Notes under the pieces: generated by a model
What the model saw: the letters and a program-made list of their open reading frames with translations, nothing else
Told to the model about the DNA's origin: nothing
Databases searched by the model: none
Made by a program: the position numbers and the translations under genes
Shown here: piece by piece, positions 25,511-37,924 of the stretch
Layout: every line of letters starts with the position of its first letter
How positions within the stretch are numbered: position 1 is the stretch's first letter
From: Allacma fusca
Taxonomy: Eukaryota > Arthropoda > Collembola > Symphypleona > Sminthuridae
Reading direction: 5' to 3'
Length of the DNA stretch: 64,000 nucleotides
NCBI GenBank assembly: GCA_947179485.1
Contig: OX359248.1
Coordinates: 53,764,386-53,828,385, forward strand

Positions 25511-28261
25511 TTCACCCCCTATGGAAGTCAGTCTTTACTGGCAGGGGTAGGTATACGCTAGGGATTTCTAAATCAGGGGATACCAGAAAATTGTAGCTAT
25601 ACCATGTTCTTACAACAGCATATCGAGTGCACACCTTCGCAAAGATTCAGATAAAGGATATTCAAGCGGACAATCAAAAGCTAAATGTTTTTATTTCTGA
25701 GAAAATAAAAACCTCGAAATTATCAAGGGTGCAACCATGTTTGAGCCTCCCACTTTATGCTCACACTTTGGAAATATGTACATTTACAGTTCTGTAGAAG
25801 AGATTGGTCTGCAATTAACTTTAAGACAATGATCATTAAAATAGGTCCAAGGGTTCGGATGTAATACTAAGGTCTTTAGTTTTTATGCCGACCAAAAGCT
25901 GTATAGTGCTCTTGAAGCAGCTCAAATTTACAAAAAATGAAATAATTTATAGCCTATGTCTAGTATGTTTATATATCTTTTAAAAATAACAGAGCAACCC
26001 AACAAGTAAAACAAAGTTTGTGAATTGCTTTAAAGAAGAGCCATAAAAATAAAAAATAAAATTTCTTTACATCAATTTAGACTCTAAGATAATTATTGGC
26101 TTATTAAGATGATATTAAACTTAAATGAATCCCCATGAAATTTGCTTCAGGATTGCTGACAAGATCATGAGCCCCGGACCGCGCATGTAAAAATTGCAGA
26201 AATCCCTTCTTTCCCCATCTTTCAAACTTTTGCTCTTGAAGCTGTATTTGTCTAATCTGGGTCATAGAGACCTATCAAATATGTAGCTCCCTGAAATCCA
26301 ATAAAATTTCCTACAAAATAAGCATCAAAACATTTTCTGAAAAAAATATTTCTGCAAAAATAAAAAAATGAGGAAATCGACTCTCTGAAAGTAACCAAAT
26401 GTAGGGAAATCTGGAGCTAAATTTTTTACAAACTGGAGGAACCAAATATTTTAAGATTCATTCCCTCTTAAGATTCATCCCCCTCATATGTGAGCTAGAC
26501 GGGGAGGAGGAAATGAGTGAGTTCACCCGTAATAAGAAAAGCAGCATGAATGTGCATTTCTGCTGGCAAATTGCAACATTTAAAAATACTACATTATAAA
26601 TTAAATTCAATATTATTTCATTAGTTTTGAAGCAAAATCAACAAGTTTATTCAGCAACCTCATTGCTATTTGGCGGGCTCAATTATTCATACTCAAGTAC
26701 ATTTCAATACGGAGCGTTAAAGTATGAACGGAAATTATGGAACTACGAATAGCCGAAGTCAGTGTCAACTAACAAAAGACCTTGTGTTGCTTTTTGAGAG
26801 CGTGAGATAAAACTAACTTTGAAATGGCAGGGAACTTGGAGTTAACGACACCAGTGATTTAGATCGCCTCCTATACTTTTCTAAAGTTCCAAAGGCTTTC
26901 ACAAGTGACTTCTGTATGTCAGTTCATGTACACAATGCATAACTTGTTTTGATGATATTTTACTGTAAATATACCGGAGTCGATTAGACTGATTGTGAGA
27001 ACTGACAACAGGTTGAATAAACTTAAATGCATTCATTACTATACAAAACGCTTACCTATTTTTTAGTTATTAATTATTTGAATTGAACTTTCAAATCGTG
27101 CTCTGCTGTAGTAATATGACTGTGTAAAAATCTTTCTTTCTTTAATTGTTAATAGTTTAGCACAGACGTAGTAGGCATAACAAATTTTTGAGCCACTAGT
27201 AGATAATTTTAAATAGTATACCTATTTGATAAGCTAATTGATGAACGTTAAATTGTTGGGGTAATATGGTTGCTGCCCGAAAAGAATCCTTAATAAAGTA
27301 ATGAATACAGATACGTATATAAATAATTTTAAATGGTTAATCCGCCATGAGGGTTGATGGCGGAATTGCAAATCGCATGGCCTCGGCGTGAGGTAAGTAA
27401 ATAAAAACATCTAAACAACAAAGCAAGTACGGCAAACGATGAAAGCGTCTGGCAGTTTCAGGATAAAAAAACCGCGCAATGCACCGATTTGAGCAAACTT
27501 CGTTTGTAGGTACAGGAAAGTGAAACTTGTAACAATTTTAAGTTAATAGTTAACGTGGGAAAATAATTTGGAAGGTATTTACGGTGAGCGATTAAATAAA
27601 AAACTCGTAAAGCTACAAGAAAAACTTCACGATGTAAAACTCGTAACTAACGTCATTTCTACATGATGCATTGGTGGAGCTTGCACGTTATTTATGAACA
27701 ACCCTATGGTGGTACCTGCTTTGACTAATAGTTCAAGTTGTATTATTCCGAACTATTACGTAGTTTATAATACGTTCGCTATGTGGTGATTCCATGTCGT
27801 TGCAATAACGGTTTTATAGATTTTAATTAATTGCAATTAACTTGTCCGCAGCTTGTGATCGAAAGTATGAAAAGGCACATTAACAGCTAAAAACCTATTT
27901 TTTGGTACCCGTATCATTTCGTTAAGTTGTCCTAAATCGTGATTACAAACCTTGGGTGGGAGGTTCTGAATTAACGGCACAAACGAAATCCTTGATCACT
28001 GGGGAAAATACCTTTCCCGTCCCAAATTTCATGAAATTTCTAAAATATTTCGGATTTACGTAAAAATCTGAATTGTGGAAAATATCTTCCCCGCCACAAA
28101 ATTCAAAATTTCATGAAATTTCGAAAAAACTTCGAATTGACCTGAAAACCTGGTTTAACCACAGGAACATACTCAAGGTCGTAAAAAATACCTTCCCCGC
28201 CTCGAAATCCGCGCTTCGCTTTTGTTGCAATCGATTCATCGACTGCAGTTTTATATTTTTT
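25511..28261. other. Intergenic DNA with small repeats
   Basis: No gene is supported. A 39-nt segment at 26106-26144 recurs with four mismatches at 42223-42261 inside AGGF1 intron 2. A small perfect hairpin, TCCGCCAT (27341-27348) with ATGGCGGA (27357-27364), stands alone. Around 28003-28200 the phrases TTTCATGAAATTT and CCTTCCCCGCC recur two to three times at irregular spacing. Confidence 0.4.
26106..26144. repeat. Interspersed repeat copy, partner at 42223
   Basis: This 39-nt segment begins AAGATGATATTA and ends CATGAAATTTG. The partner at 42223-42261 matches at 35 of 39 positions. The flanks do not match, so it is a short piece of a dispersed family. It lacks box C/D structure. Confidence 0.55.
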
Positions 28262-29160
28262 AACGGTTTAACGCGGTTATCCGACAATCGGTTAACCGAA
28301 ACCGACGGTTCGGATAGAAAAGTCGTAACCGAGTTGAAATAACCGAACGGTTCGGATACGTCAATGCCTAACCGGATATCGGTTTCGGATCGGTTCGGTT
28401 TTAAATATGAATTTATCCGTTCGGTTCGGATTAAGTAAATGTATCCGGCGGATAACCGATTTTGAATTTCATTCCTAAAATTTTTAGCACATCGTAATCG
28501 AGAACGACTGTAGCATGAATTTATCGAGACGACCGATTGTTTCATTATGTATCTGCAATATATTTAGAAAGCAAAACGCATAATCCACGAGCATGCATAC
28601 ATATGTTCATCACATTGTAATTATTTCTAACATCATTATTTAATTTTTAGTTTAAATTAAATAAGTGCCTTATTACTACAACTAATATGTCATCAATGGA
28701 AACCTCCGACGCCATAATAAGAGCGGAAACTACTGGGAGCAACAAACCTTAAAAAAAGATAAAAAGCGAGGTTTGGGACCATTTAGTCTTACTGGATATT
28801 TGGTCCTTCGATTTTTAGTTGTCATTTGAAGTTAAATAATGTGTAGAATTTGGTAAAAATTAGTGCAATAATTGTTTCAAGTTTGAACGACATTTTTATT
28901 AAAATAAAGATTTTCAGAAAACATTTTCATAATTATTTACCTGGTTCGAATGAAGTTTTCACTGTTAAAATGTGAAATATTTTTTCGGTTATTCGGATAA
29001 CCGACAACTGGTTCGGTTATAAAAATCATCCGAACCGATGCATGGTGGTTCGGTTTCGGTTAGGATTATTTTTTTATCCGAACAAAACGGTTCGGTTCGG
29101 ATTTTGACAAAAAATTAACCGAAAACTTCGGTTCGGATTTGTGTTTTAACCGAACCGATC
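28262..29160. repeat. CGGTT-rich foldback-like repeat, two blocks
   Basis: Two blocks (28262-28460 and 28984-29160) are dense in CGGTTCGGTT, TTCGGAT and their complements AACCGAA and ATCCGAA, so each strand can fold on itself and on the other block. The 520 bp between them lack the motif. Such arrays often mark transposon ends, for example of hAT elements, but I could not find clean terminal repeats or a target duplication, so the borders are approximate. Confidence 0.6.
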
Positions 29161-29793
29161 TCATGCTTAGTCTAAACGCAGGACCGTTTCATACGATCTG
29201 TTCCACAACCAAGGAACATGGCCCCAAATCGTTTAATTACTAGTTCAGAAGAGTGTTTGGACTAAACATTTGTTTCGGGGACTTATTTGAAGCAAATTAT
29301 TTCACCAATCTTCATATAATGGTTGGGCAAAATCCCATGGAGTTTATAATTTGGTCCGACCAAACTATTACCTCTGTTCCAAAATTTTAAAGCACATTTA
29401 TTTATCCTGCATTTTGGATCAGACCATTCTAAATGTTTCGAACTTTCGTCCAGAACATAATATAATAATACAGATTAAAATAAACAGCTCAGTATTACTG
29501 TGAGCTGTCTACCATTGATACTCAAACTCGTAGTAACAGGTAAAAATCGAATGATTTAATGTTTGTTTATTCATTGAAGTCATGGGCATTTATTCCAAAA
29601 TATCTGGGTCAAGTTTAATCATTAAGTTCATTAAGATCCAAAAATAGGAACAAAACAGATTCCAAATATGAAGCAAAAGTTTCACAAGTCAGTGTGTCAA
29701 AATAATTCTTTAGCACTAATATTATAGGCTTGAGAAGGTCTTGAGAGAGACAAAGGTCGTTCCAAGTTTTATCTCTAAAATATAAAACGCGCG
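29161..29793. other. Intergenic DNA, nothing recognised
   Basis: No open frame with family features, RNA gene or terminal repeat was recognised in this stretch. Confidence 0.35.
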
Positions 29794-30290
29794 TGATGAA
29801 GCGACTATTTTAAAACTTCCCTCCCTCTCCTAAACGCGCTTTATAGGTTCGCGGATACAAATTACCATAAAGGTTATATGGCTTAGCAAGTAGTAGCAAG
29901 GGCAGTGATACTGTCACGGGCTACATTTACAATACCATAAACGGTGGCTACCCATTTATATTAAAGAGAAGGGACATTTAAGAGTACGCTTTGCAAAGAC
30001 AGTAACTTAATAAATGTCGGGGACAAAGTTTTGGTAAAGTTGGCATTAATTTTCACATAGACAACTGTATGTTGCTTTTCGAGGGATAAGTCTAAAGAAA
30101 ATATCAAGGTCGGTAAAGGTACATACAAAAGTAATTAGGTTTTAAAGAAGTTTTGTAAATTGTTGCAATTAAAAAGGCTTTAATAAGGCTACTGGCTTTC
30201 TTAATACTAGGATTTGACGATGAGGGGACATTTTTAAATCTTCACTCTCTCTCCTAAAGACGCTTTATAGTTTTGCGAGTACAAATTGCA
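29794..30290. repeat. Direct repeat of about 75 bp
   Basis: 29794-29870 and 30214-30290 share the order GATGA, CTCTCCTAAA, CGCTTTATAG and TACAAATT, at roughly 80% identity by eye. The phrase CAAATTACC-TAAAGG appears again at 30544. They are probably internal repeats of one degenerate element about 0.7 kb long; its ends were not found. Confidence 0.5.
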
Positions 30291-31779
30291 AATTGTAAAT
30301 TTAAAAAAGTTCTGTAATGTTAGATTATAATCATACGGAGTTGTATTTCAGGAGCAAAGGTCATTTAAAAAATATTCTATTAGAAAAAACTATTTCGGCA
30401 ATGGAATTTTAATACTGGCGGATCAAACCATTAGACTTCGTCGGTGTTGCACTTGGGAAATGGGGGTTATCCACCACCTGCCGTCATGTGGTGGCTTGAT
30501 CCGCTATCGGATAACATCTCCTATTGGTTTGCGATTGTGATTACAAATTACCTTAAAGGCTAACTACCCGGCTTATTTGTAGTATGTAATATGAATGTAT
30601 CTACAACTGGGGTGTATTTCTGAATCATGTGCTATTCGACTGAACCAACAAGCTATGAAGCCTTTCAAAGCCAGCAATAGCTGGCTGTGCAGTGCTAGTT
30701 GGGCCATAAAACTCAACTGCTGACTCAAAATCAGCGAAGTCCAATGCGTTGCATTGTCGCGGTCAAGTTTCATTGAATGTGTGATATTGTCCAGTGTCCA
30801 GTCCGCATTTTCAGTTCCTCTTTTCAATACGGACAATTTTCACAACTCTAAATAATTCTACACGATACAAATATAATAAATCTTTTATTATTCTTACAAT
30901 TAGTAAATATTCTTAATTCCTAAACACTGAAATCATTATTCACAAGTTTATTTATGGCGGGCCACGGTGAGTTAACTTCTTTAGTTACTATTTCAATTAT
31001 TATCCTATTACGTAATTTCACCTAAAAATAAAATCATAAATAAATTCAAAGCCATTATCACGGGTGTCGGAAAAGGGGAATTTTCCCTTTCCCAAAAATC
31101 TTGATCTCACTGCCCTTTTGGATTTGGAACACAGTTCAACACAGTACATTCAGAGGTGCCCAAATAAAATGTTCTTCCTTCACGCCTTCAAATGAAAAAA
31201 ACATCTTCCTTCTTCGTACCAATGAATGAATGAAACCTTTCAAATGATTTGCCTTCCGTTCCATCTGCCTTATTCCTTCACTCTTAAAAGTAATTCACCC
31301 TTCCTTCAGCCCTCCTCCAAAAACAGCCCTCCTTCGTTTCGAGCTTTCATTTATTGTAAAATTGCAGAAATGCTATCAAAACGTGCATGAATTTTGAAAA
31401 CGAAGTAGTTTTTGGACATGTCTGCTGTAATGTAACGATATGCCCATATTTGTTACATTACATTACATATGGAAATATTATATTGCAGTGGCGGAGGAAT
31501 GAGTGTCCAAGGTCCAGGATTTTTGTAAAATATTTTGAAGTATCAGAAACTGTGTGTTAACAAATGTTTAATTTTTCAAAATTTATATTAACGATTATAT
31601 GTTCGTGATCTGACCAAGAAAATGTTTTCAGGAAGAACCGATGGCGAACTGGGTATTCTGACCCCTACTGTTACTAATTGTTGCTATCAATGCTATCGGC
31701 AATATCGGCATAAGCTACAAGTGCTAGACACGGAGTCCGCTGTAATAAATGAAATACTAGTATGGATTGTCGTTACTGA
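30291..31779. other. Intergenic DNA, no gene supported
   Basis: A 9-bp inverted pair, GCGGATCAA (30419) and TTGATCCGC (30496), brackets a small ACCACC/GGTGGT hairpin. At 31151 the sequence CAGAGGTGCCCAAAT resembles a hAT terminal repeat followed by CCTTC-rich DNA, but no partner end is present. 31725-31760 has a diverged direct copy at 33846-33880, on the other side of the foldback element. Confidence 0.35.
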
Positions 31780-33830
31780 CAAGGTAAGATTTTGGGATGG
31801 TACAAGCCGATTCAAAAAAAGCATAGCACATGTTTTAGTACTCACCTAGTATGTTTCAAAACTCATGTAACTCGAGTGCATTTTGCCCCGTTCTCCTAGG
31901 ACACGTCACCAAAGTTTCAAAATTTAAAACGATACCACAGACCTGTCTTTTCAAAAAAAGTTAATGTTAAATCCCATAAGGATTTTGAGTTTTTGAAAGT
32001 CGATGAAATTTTGATTTTCGCTATTTCAATGAAAATCAAGTTTTTACGTACACATTTATATATCCTTCAACAAAATTCCCCCAAAAGTAATCCCTCCATC
32101 ATGGCGCATCTGTATGCATGTTGTCGATACGATATATTCACTCCGTATTTCATCACTTATACGTACGCATAAACTGGACTATTGAGAGTTGCCCTATGAT
32201 GTACATAAGTACAACCAGGGTTGCTCAAATGAAAATGTCATGGGTTTTATGAATACTTACCTACCTGAAAATGCACTGAAAAACGCTAGTTCGATAGTGC
32301 CCGGTATTTTGGCCGTTTTTAGCGTATTGGTGACGTTAGTAGAAACATATACACTGTTGTTGATCGATCAGCGTTTTTTCCGGAGCATTTTGATATAATC
32401 GAACCCATACAGTTTTAGAAAATTGTATTGTTAAGTTTATGAAAAATCAATAGGCATAATTAATTACATGGTTAGTGGTTTAAAAAATTTAAAGTTTTTT
32501 AAGGATATAAAAAGAGGTTTTGTTTTGAAATTGTAATTAGCGCAGTGCCTGTGTAAGTTCCGAATTTTAATGACGACTATATTTAAATGTTTTTAACAAA
32601 AATACATACATTTTATTAACAATTCAAAACTTGGAGCTTATGTAGCAATTTTTGGGTCGACTTTGAAAATTGAATTTTATCAGCCCAACTGAGCCTAGGA
32701 GTCAAAAATGTGACAATGCAAAAATTATTGCATATAGATAACAGTTATTTAATCTTTGTTTGTTACATTTTTGCAAAAATGTGTTTGCAAGCTAAATGAT
32801 TAGGTGCAAGCGAATTCTTGCACCAAAATAATTAAAAAATAATTATTATATTTTCAATAAAGTTGTTTATTTCAACTTGTAACATACTGCTTTGTGATTT
32901 AGTATGCAAAGTTAGTAGATCCATAGCTAAAGCCACATATGAAACAATTCTCGCGAACATTGTAAAAATGCTTGCTTACGCTGAATATACCCAACGTGCC
33001 ATAGATGCCCAAAATACCATCAAATGAAAATGCCAGGGCAATTTGGACAGGGATAAAGCCGAAAATGTCATGGCATTTTTAATTTCTCTAGTGCGTATAT
33101 TCCCAACCTCCATAATTTGCCCACCCATAAAAACATCATCAAATTTTCTCCAAATTTAATCCCATCAAGGATTCATTGGAAAGGGAAACACAAATATAAA
33201 TTTGGAGGGATTACCTGTCGAGAAAATTTGACGATATTTGCGTGGGGGGCTATCTATACAGGCTGTACATATGCACATCAGAGATAAGCAAACTATGCTG
33301 GAGGGATTCATTGAGGAGGAAATCAATAGTGATCATGTTGGAGGGATTACGTTTGTGACGGTATTTGCGTGGGGGGCTAATATTATTAATGTTCTACATA
33401 TGTAAGTACATCATAGGGCAACTCTCAATAGTCCAGTTTATGCGTACGTATAAGTGATGAAATACGGAGTGAATATATCGTATCGACAACATGCATACAG
33501 ATGCGCCATGATGGAGGGATTACTTTTGGGGGAATTTTGTTGAAGGATATATAAATGTGTACGTAAAAACTTGATTTTCATTGAAATAGCGAAAATCAAA
33601 ATTTCATCGACTTTCAAAAACTCAAAATCCTTATGGGATTTAACATTAACTTTTTTTGAAAAGACAGGTCTGTGGTATCGTTTTAAATTTTGAAACTTTG
33701 GTGACGTGTCCTAGGAGAACGGGGCAAAATGCACTCGAGTTACATGAGTTTTGAAACATACTAGGTGAGTACTAAAACATGTGCTATGCTTTTTTTGAAT
33801 CGGCTTGTACCATCCCAAAATCTTACCTTG
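31780..33830. mobile_element. Large foldback element with 425-bp inverted arms
   Basis: The left arm 31780-32204 and right arm 33406-33830 are reverse complements; along the stretches I compared I found no mismatch and no length difference. They enclose about 1.2 kb without coding capacity. The outer tip is CAAGGTAAGATTTTGGG. TGA stands on both sides, a possible 3-bp duplication. The centre holds its own duplications: a GGAGGGATTAC...TTTGCGTGGGGGGCTA segment occurs near 33208-33251 and again near 33341-33379, and GAAAATGTCATGG occurs twice. Near-identical arms mean recent insertion or gene conversion. The superfamily is unresolved. Confidence 0.85.
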
Positions 33831-34212
33831 TGAGAGAGTCTTTGTACACAGAGTCGACTGTAATGATTGAAATGCCAACTAAACGAACCATACCTGTAAA
33901 TGAGCATCCAAGTTTTGCGAACGTGAATTTTGAGTCAAATAAATAATAAAGTGAGCACAGTGGGACGAATACGAAGAGGTGCGTCCTCTATGGACGGAAT
34001 TGTGAAGTGTGGGTAAGTAGCGTTGGGAAAGGGTGTTGACTTAAGAGCGCTCTGTGGCCGTGAGGAGCATTTCTAGCTACGCTCAGTCCTCAGTTCTCCA
34101 TCGTGGTTCACTGTTCGTGTTCGCGAATAAAGTTGTGTGGTCGGCACTCGGCAGACTGTCGTTGGTAATTTTGTAATTTCAACTTTGTTGATCAAAAACA
34201 TAAGGAATCAAA
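33831..34212 (+). promoter_or_regulatory. RpS17 promoter region and 5' UTR
   Basis: The foldback element ends about 380 bp before the RpS17 ATG, so the promoter lies in this interval or inside the element arm. An AT-rich run (AAATAAATAATAAAG near 33940) is the only TATA-like sequence. The 5' UTR probably begins in the C/T-rich stretch near 34080-34105, as expected for a ribosomal protein TOP start, but the exact start is not readable. Confidence 0.4.
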
Positions 34213-35103
34213 ATGGTAAGTGTTCATTATTTTAATTCAGAAACCCTTCTTAGTACTTACATTTGATTGATTTTGAGTTTTCCGAAAGTAAGAAATAGTT
34301 TTGGAAGAAAGTCGGAGGGAATGGGTATGACGGCATGCTGTGTGTGTGTGTGTTGCATGTGTGCTTTAAACAAAGTTAATAATTACATTTAGATATCCTC
34401 CAATATTATAAGAAAGTAATGATTATTTTGATAATTATATTTTTGTTCGAATGATGGGATTTAAAAATGAATTGTAAGAGTAATGTAGAATGTACAATAA
34501 TGGAAAGAAGAAGATGGACGGATTGTAATGGAATATTGTGTTTGTAGGGTCGTGTTCGTACTAAGACCATTAAGAAAGCCTCTCGGGTGATCATTGAGAA
34601 ATACTATCCACGTCTCACGTTGGATTTCCACACCAACAAGAGAATTTGCGAAGAAATCGCAATTATTCCTAGCAAGCCTTTGAGGAACAAAATTGCTGGG
34701 TAAGGAGTGTTTATCGTTAGTTATGTAGTTGAATTATGGAATTATGGAACTGTGGATAGGTTCTTGAACGGTTCCCACTGGAGCTACTGGTTTTAAAAGT
34801 CGGTAGGAAGAGACTTCAGGATTATATATCGTTCACTGAGCCGGGTATTTCTGTTGCAGATTCGTAACCCATTTGATGAGACGTCTGCAGAACAGCCAGG
34901 TGCGAGGTATTTCAATTAAGCTCCAGGAAGAGGCAAGAGAGAGAAGAGATAACTACGTCCCTGATGAGTCAGCTCTGGAGAGAGACATCATCGAGATTGA
35001 CCAACAAACCAAGGACATGTTGAAGATGATGGATTTCACTAACCTCACCGGCCTCCAGTTGACGCAAGTAACTTCAGCTGGCGGGTACGGTCGTCGGGCT
35101 TAA
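34213..35103 (+). CDS. RpS17: Small ribosomal subunit protein S17 (eS17), 132 aa
   Basis: Component of the 40S ribosomal subunit. Coding exons are 34213-34215 (the ATG alone), 34548-34699 and 34860-35103; introns have GTAAGT and GTAAGG donors with CAG or TAG acceptors. The joined protein begins [14 protein letters not shown] and continues through ITEKYYPRL-like and [20 protein letters not shown] family blocks, read here as IEKYYPRL and [15 protein letters not shown], ending YGRRA. The length matches animal RpS17 (human 135). An ATG-only first coding exon is common in ribosomal protein genes. The introns (332 and 160 nt) contain a short TG repeat (34341-34353), but I found no convincing snoRNA. 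Two AATAAA signals follow closely. Confidence 0.97.
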
Positions 35104-35131
35104 TTTTTTATGAACAGTATCCATCGTTCTG

Positions 35132-35148
35132 AATAAAATCTTAATAAA
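35132..35148 (+). terminator. RpS17 polyadenylation signals
   Basis: AATAAA occurs at 35132-35137 and again at 35143-35148, 29 and 40 nt after the stop codon. The very short 3' UTR this implies is typical of ribosomal protein mRNAs. Confidence 0.8.
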
Positions 35149-36069
35149 ATGCCTATGTGAAAAGTACCTCGTTGGGACCCTAGTTTATTTTAGTTACAAA
35201 TTGAAGCATACAGATATCTGTATCAGGCAAAACATTATTTATCAAGCCCACTGCAGTGTGAGAAACAGTTTGATCAGTAGGAGTACTGGAGTTTTAATAT
35301 TACAAGATAGTCACAATTCTGTTAAATGGCATTAAGAATTCATTATTAGTTATAGATAACTATTTGCAGCTTGCATGGCATATTCTATATTTAGGTGCTT
35401 GAAATTAGAATAGTCGACTGCATTGACACTAATAATAATAAGAAAGTCGTCTAGTGGGTTATTATGTGAATAGCTGTGATTAGATTAGTATCTATTTTTC
35501 AATTTTTTTTAAATTGACGCAAACTTGAAGTCAGATAATTGAGCTGAATTCTTAAGAAAGTTGTGTGGTTATACTGTGAATGTGATGCTGCATTGATTTA
35601 AGGAAATAGGTCATTACTAACCAAATTTAGTATTTGAATACGTACTCAATATAATATACGAAAGAGGAAAGATAGTTACGACTGTTCTTCCTGAAAACTC
35701 TTAGAAAGGGAAGAACATCATCCTAAGCTTCCAGCGTTTCATATGCATCTAAATACACTGCCAGCTAAATTTCACTCCCTCTGATTAAAGCCTTCTTGAA
35801 AGCCTGTCTGTTACAATGTGGTTTAAGGCCAACAAAGATTTTATGAAGTGAAGAAATCATTGTAATGAAATGTAATAATTATTTTATTGCGTAACTCAAC
35901 TCACAAACAGGACAGAGCGCTGCTTTCCACTGGCAGATTTTATAATGCTAACATATTATTTTTTTACAATAATAGGATTGCTAAGTGTAATATATAATTT
36001 AATAATTAACCGGATACTTCTTGAAACCTAACCAGGATTCAGGAAAACTAGAGGGTGTACTGAGCAAAT
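35149..36069. other. Intergenic DNA after RpS17
   Basis: Nothing recognised. It is AT-rich with short open frames only. Confidence 0.4.
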
Positions 36070-36900
36070 TTGCACATTGATGGTTATAATTCAAATGAAA
36101 CTCGTCCAGCCACAAACGTTTTGCTCCATTTGTCGCCCTGTCAAGACGCAGTGGATTTATCAAGGTAATAAAAACATCTATGATAATACCGTCCTTCAAG
36201 GCCGAGTAGGCAAAGTTTACACCTCTCCAGTTGATGTCTCGGAAGGAGTGCTGCAAGGAGCTAGATTATAAACCCGCTTTTGTTCGCATTATGCATTTCA
36301 GATCTGGATATATTTTTTAACACCTGACAAGCAGCTCAAGGGCTCGGAACTGGATATTTTGTTAATCACTCACTTCTTGTGGATGACAATGCCACACTTG
36401 CAGATGCCAGAATCAACCTCCGAGCAATTATTGATATTCTTGATAAATACTGTGACATCTGGTCTAAACTGCCTGAAAATTAATTTATCAAAAAAAAAAC
36501 AATATTAAGGACTGGTGGAGCTCCTCATAAATCATGAAAGTGGTAGGTACCTTAAATGAGTCATAATTACCATATCTCTGAATATCTACACTTATTTAGG
36601 CGCTGTATTCTGCACATTGGGCTTAATTCACACCGGGGGCGAAAGTTATGAAGTGCAAAGCTTCGGCTAAAATTGGAGCCCCGATTAAGATTCGCAACGC
36701 TTCTAAAACTGATTTGGATGAAAGATGAAACTACTGGATTCAACAGTAATTCCGATGATGATGTAATTATGCTTCGCATATTTGGGAGACACTTTTCTCG
36801 GAAGAACTCGAAATCGTACAAAATCAATTCTTAAGGAAGCTCCTTTGGATACCCAGTAATACTCCATCATACCGAGTTGAAAACGAAGAAATAAAGATTC
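36070..36900 (+). pseudogene. Degenerate non-LTR retrotransposon (LINE) reverse transcriptase
   Basis: Several LINE palm and thumb blocks appear in order with stops and shifts between them: KNIYDNTVLQ and VSEGVLQGARL (to 36271), then LLVDDNATLADA (about 36373-36410), where DD is the catalytic pair of the usual FADD box, then LDKYCDIWSK, and finally LRKLLWIPSNTPSYRVE (36827-36890), the widely shared LGVPxNTPxxxV block. The frame is broken in several places, so it is inactive. The clade cannot be set without a search. A long reverse-strand frame at 35999-36256 is its antisense shadow. Confidence 0.75.
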
Positions 36901-37050
36901 CTTGGTACCAAAGTAATGTCCTTCACTCTATGATTGTGGTTCAAAATTTTACGAATTTCACCAGATGAACTTTCTCGTATGTATGTCGATGGTGTAATCC
37001 GATGTTATCAAAAAAGTTGCTAGCTGTTGTTATTTTAATAAGGTTACATA

Positions 37051-37896
37051 CAAAGGTGGGCACCTCGCCTTAAACTAGGCCTTGTAAATAGGCAACTAGG
37101 AAGGAAGGAAAGCAAAACGGATAGGTTTTTAGGAAAGGAACTAGGAAGGTTGTAGAATTTATGTCAAAACTAGGAAATAGAATAGGAAGGCTGAGAATAT
37201 GTAAAATAATAGGCAAGTTAATAGGAAGGGTGAGGGAATTGGAAGGATCCTAGGAAGGACTACCGGGAAGACATATTTGATGCCAACCAGCGGAAAGAGA
37301 TGAAACTGGTTTGTATGATTTCTGCTAGTTATTTGTATTGGACCGTATAACGTTGAATAAACGACATAGTCAAAAACAAACTGTGAAGAAATTCCACCCA
37401 TATGGACCCCACTAATAGTTAGACGTCTAGATTCGGTGTTTCCGTAGATTTCATGGTGTGCTGTGAACAGGGTTTATTTTTAGTACATTAATATTCTGAA
37501 TGCTGCTAACGTTAAAATATATCTTACAGAAAATCAATCCAAACTTGGAACTTATCATGTGTTCGTCTAACAATATACATTTTAAATGATGACAATTATC
37601 ATATTTACCCGCTTATGTTAATGTATACTGTTTCTCAACGCTATTCGTAAAGAAATGTACAATTTTGACCCAACCAACTAAGGCTAAACAAATGCAATTC
37701 AGACTGAACTAGGCATTTTAGGTCCTACTAGGCAATTTAATAATCTGACAAGGAGATAGGAAGGGCAATTATATCCCCATTTTTAGGAAAACAGAAATCC
37801 CCAAAAGTCCGGTTTAGGAAGGGTATTAGGAAGGACAATCGAGATTACATTGTAGAGGTAAGGTTTCAGGCGAGGAAAACCAGTTGCCCACCTTTG
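37051..37896. mobile_element. hAT-type MITE, 846 bp, with 8-bp target duplication
   Basis: Ends CAAAGGTGGGCA and TGCCCACCTTTG form a perfect 12-bp inverted repeat of hAT character. Identical GTTACATA lies on both sides (37043-37050 and 37897-37904). Both subterminal regions are rich in AGGAAGG repeats, a layout typical of hAT transposase binding regions. No transposase frame is present. It sits just past the LINE relic. Confidence 0.92.
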
Positions 37897-37924
37897 GTTA
37901 CATACTTATTTAATAGTCATTGCA

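Noticed and set aside
28111..28545. 144-codon reverse-strand frame
   Set aside because: It runs through the CGGTT-rich repeat block; its composition reflects that motif and not a protein family.
30419..30504. Inverted repeat tested as a tRNA or tRNA-derived SINE
   Set aside because: No A or B box and no cloverleaf; only a short hairpin with flanking 9-bp complement.
31151..31166. CAGAGGTGCCCAAAT, hAT-like end with CCTTC-rich interior
   Set aside because: No matching right end could be found before the foldback element.
34216..34859. RpS17 introns examined for snoRNAs
   Set aside because: An ATGATGG in intron 1 lacks a following CTGA; no complete box pair was found.
35999..36256. 85-codon reverse-strand frame
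   Set aside because: It is antisense to the LINE reverse-transcriptase relic on the + strand.
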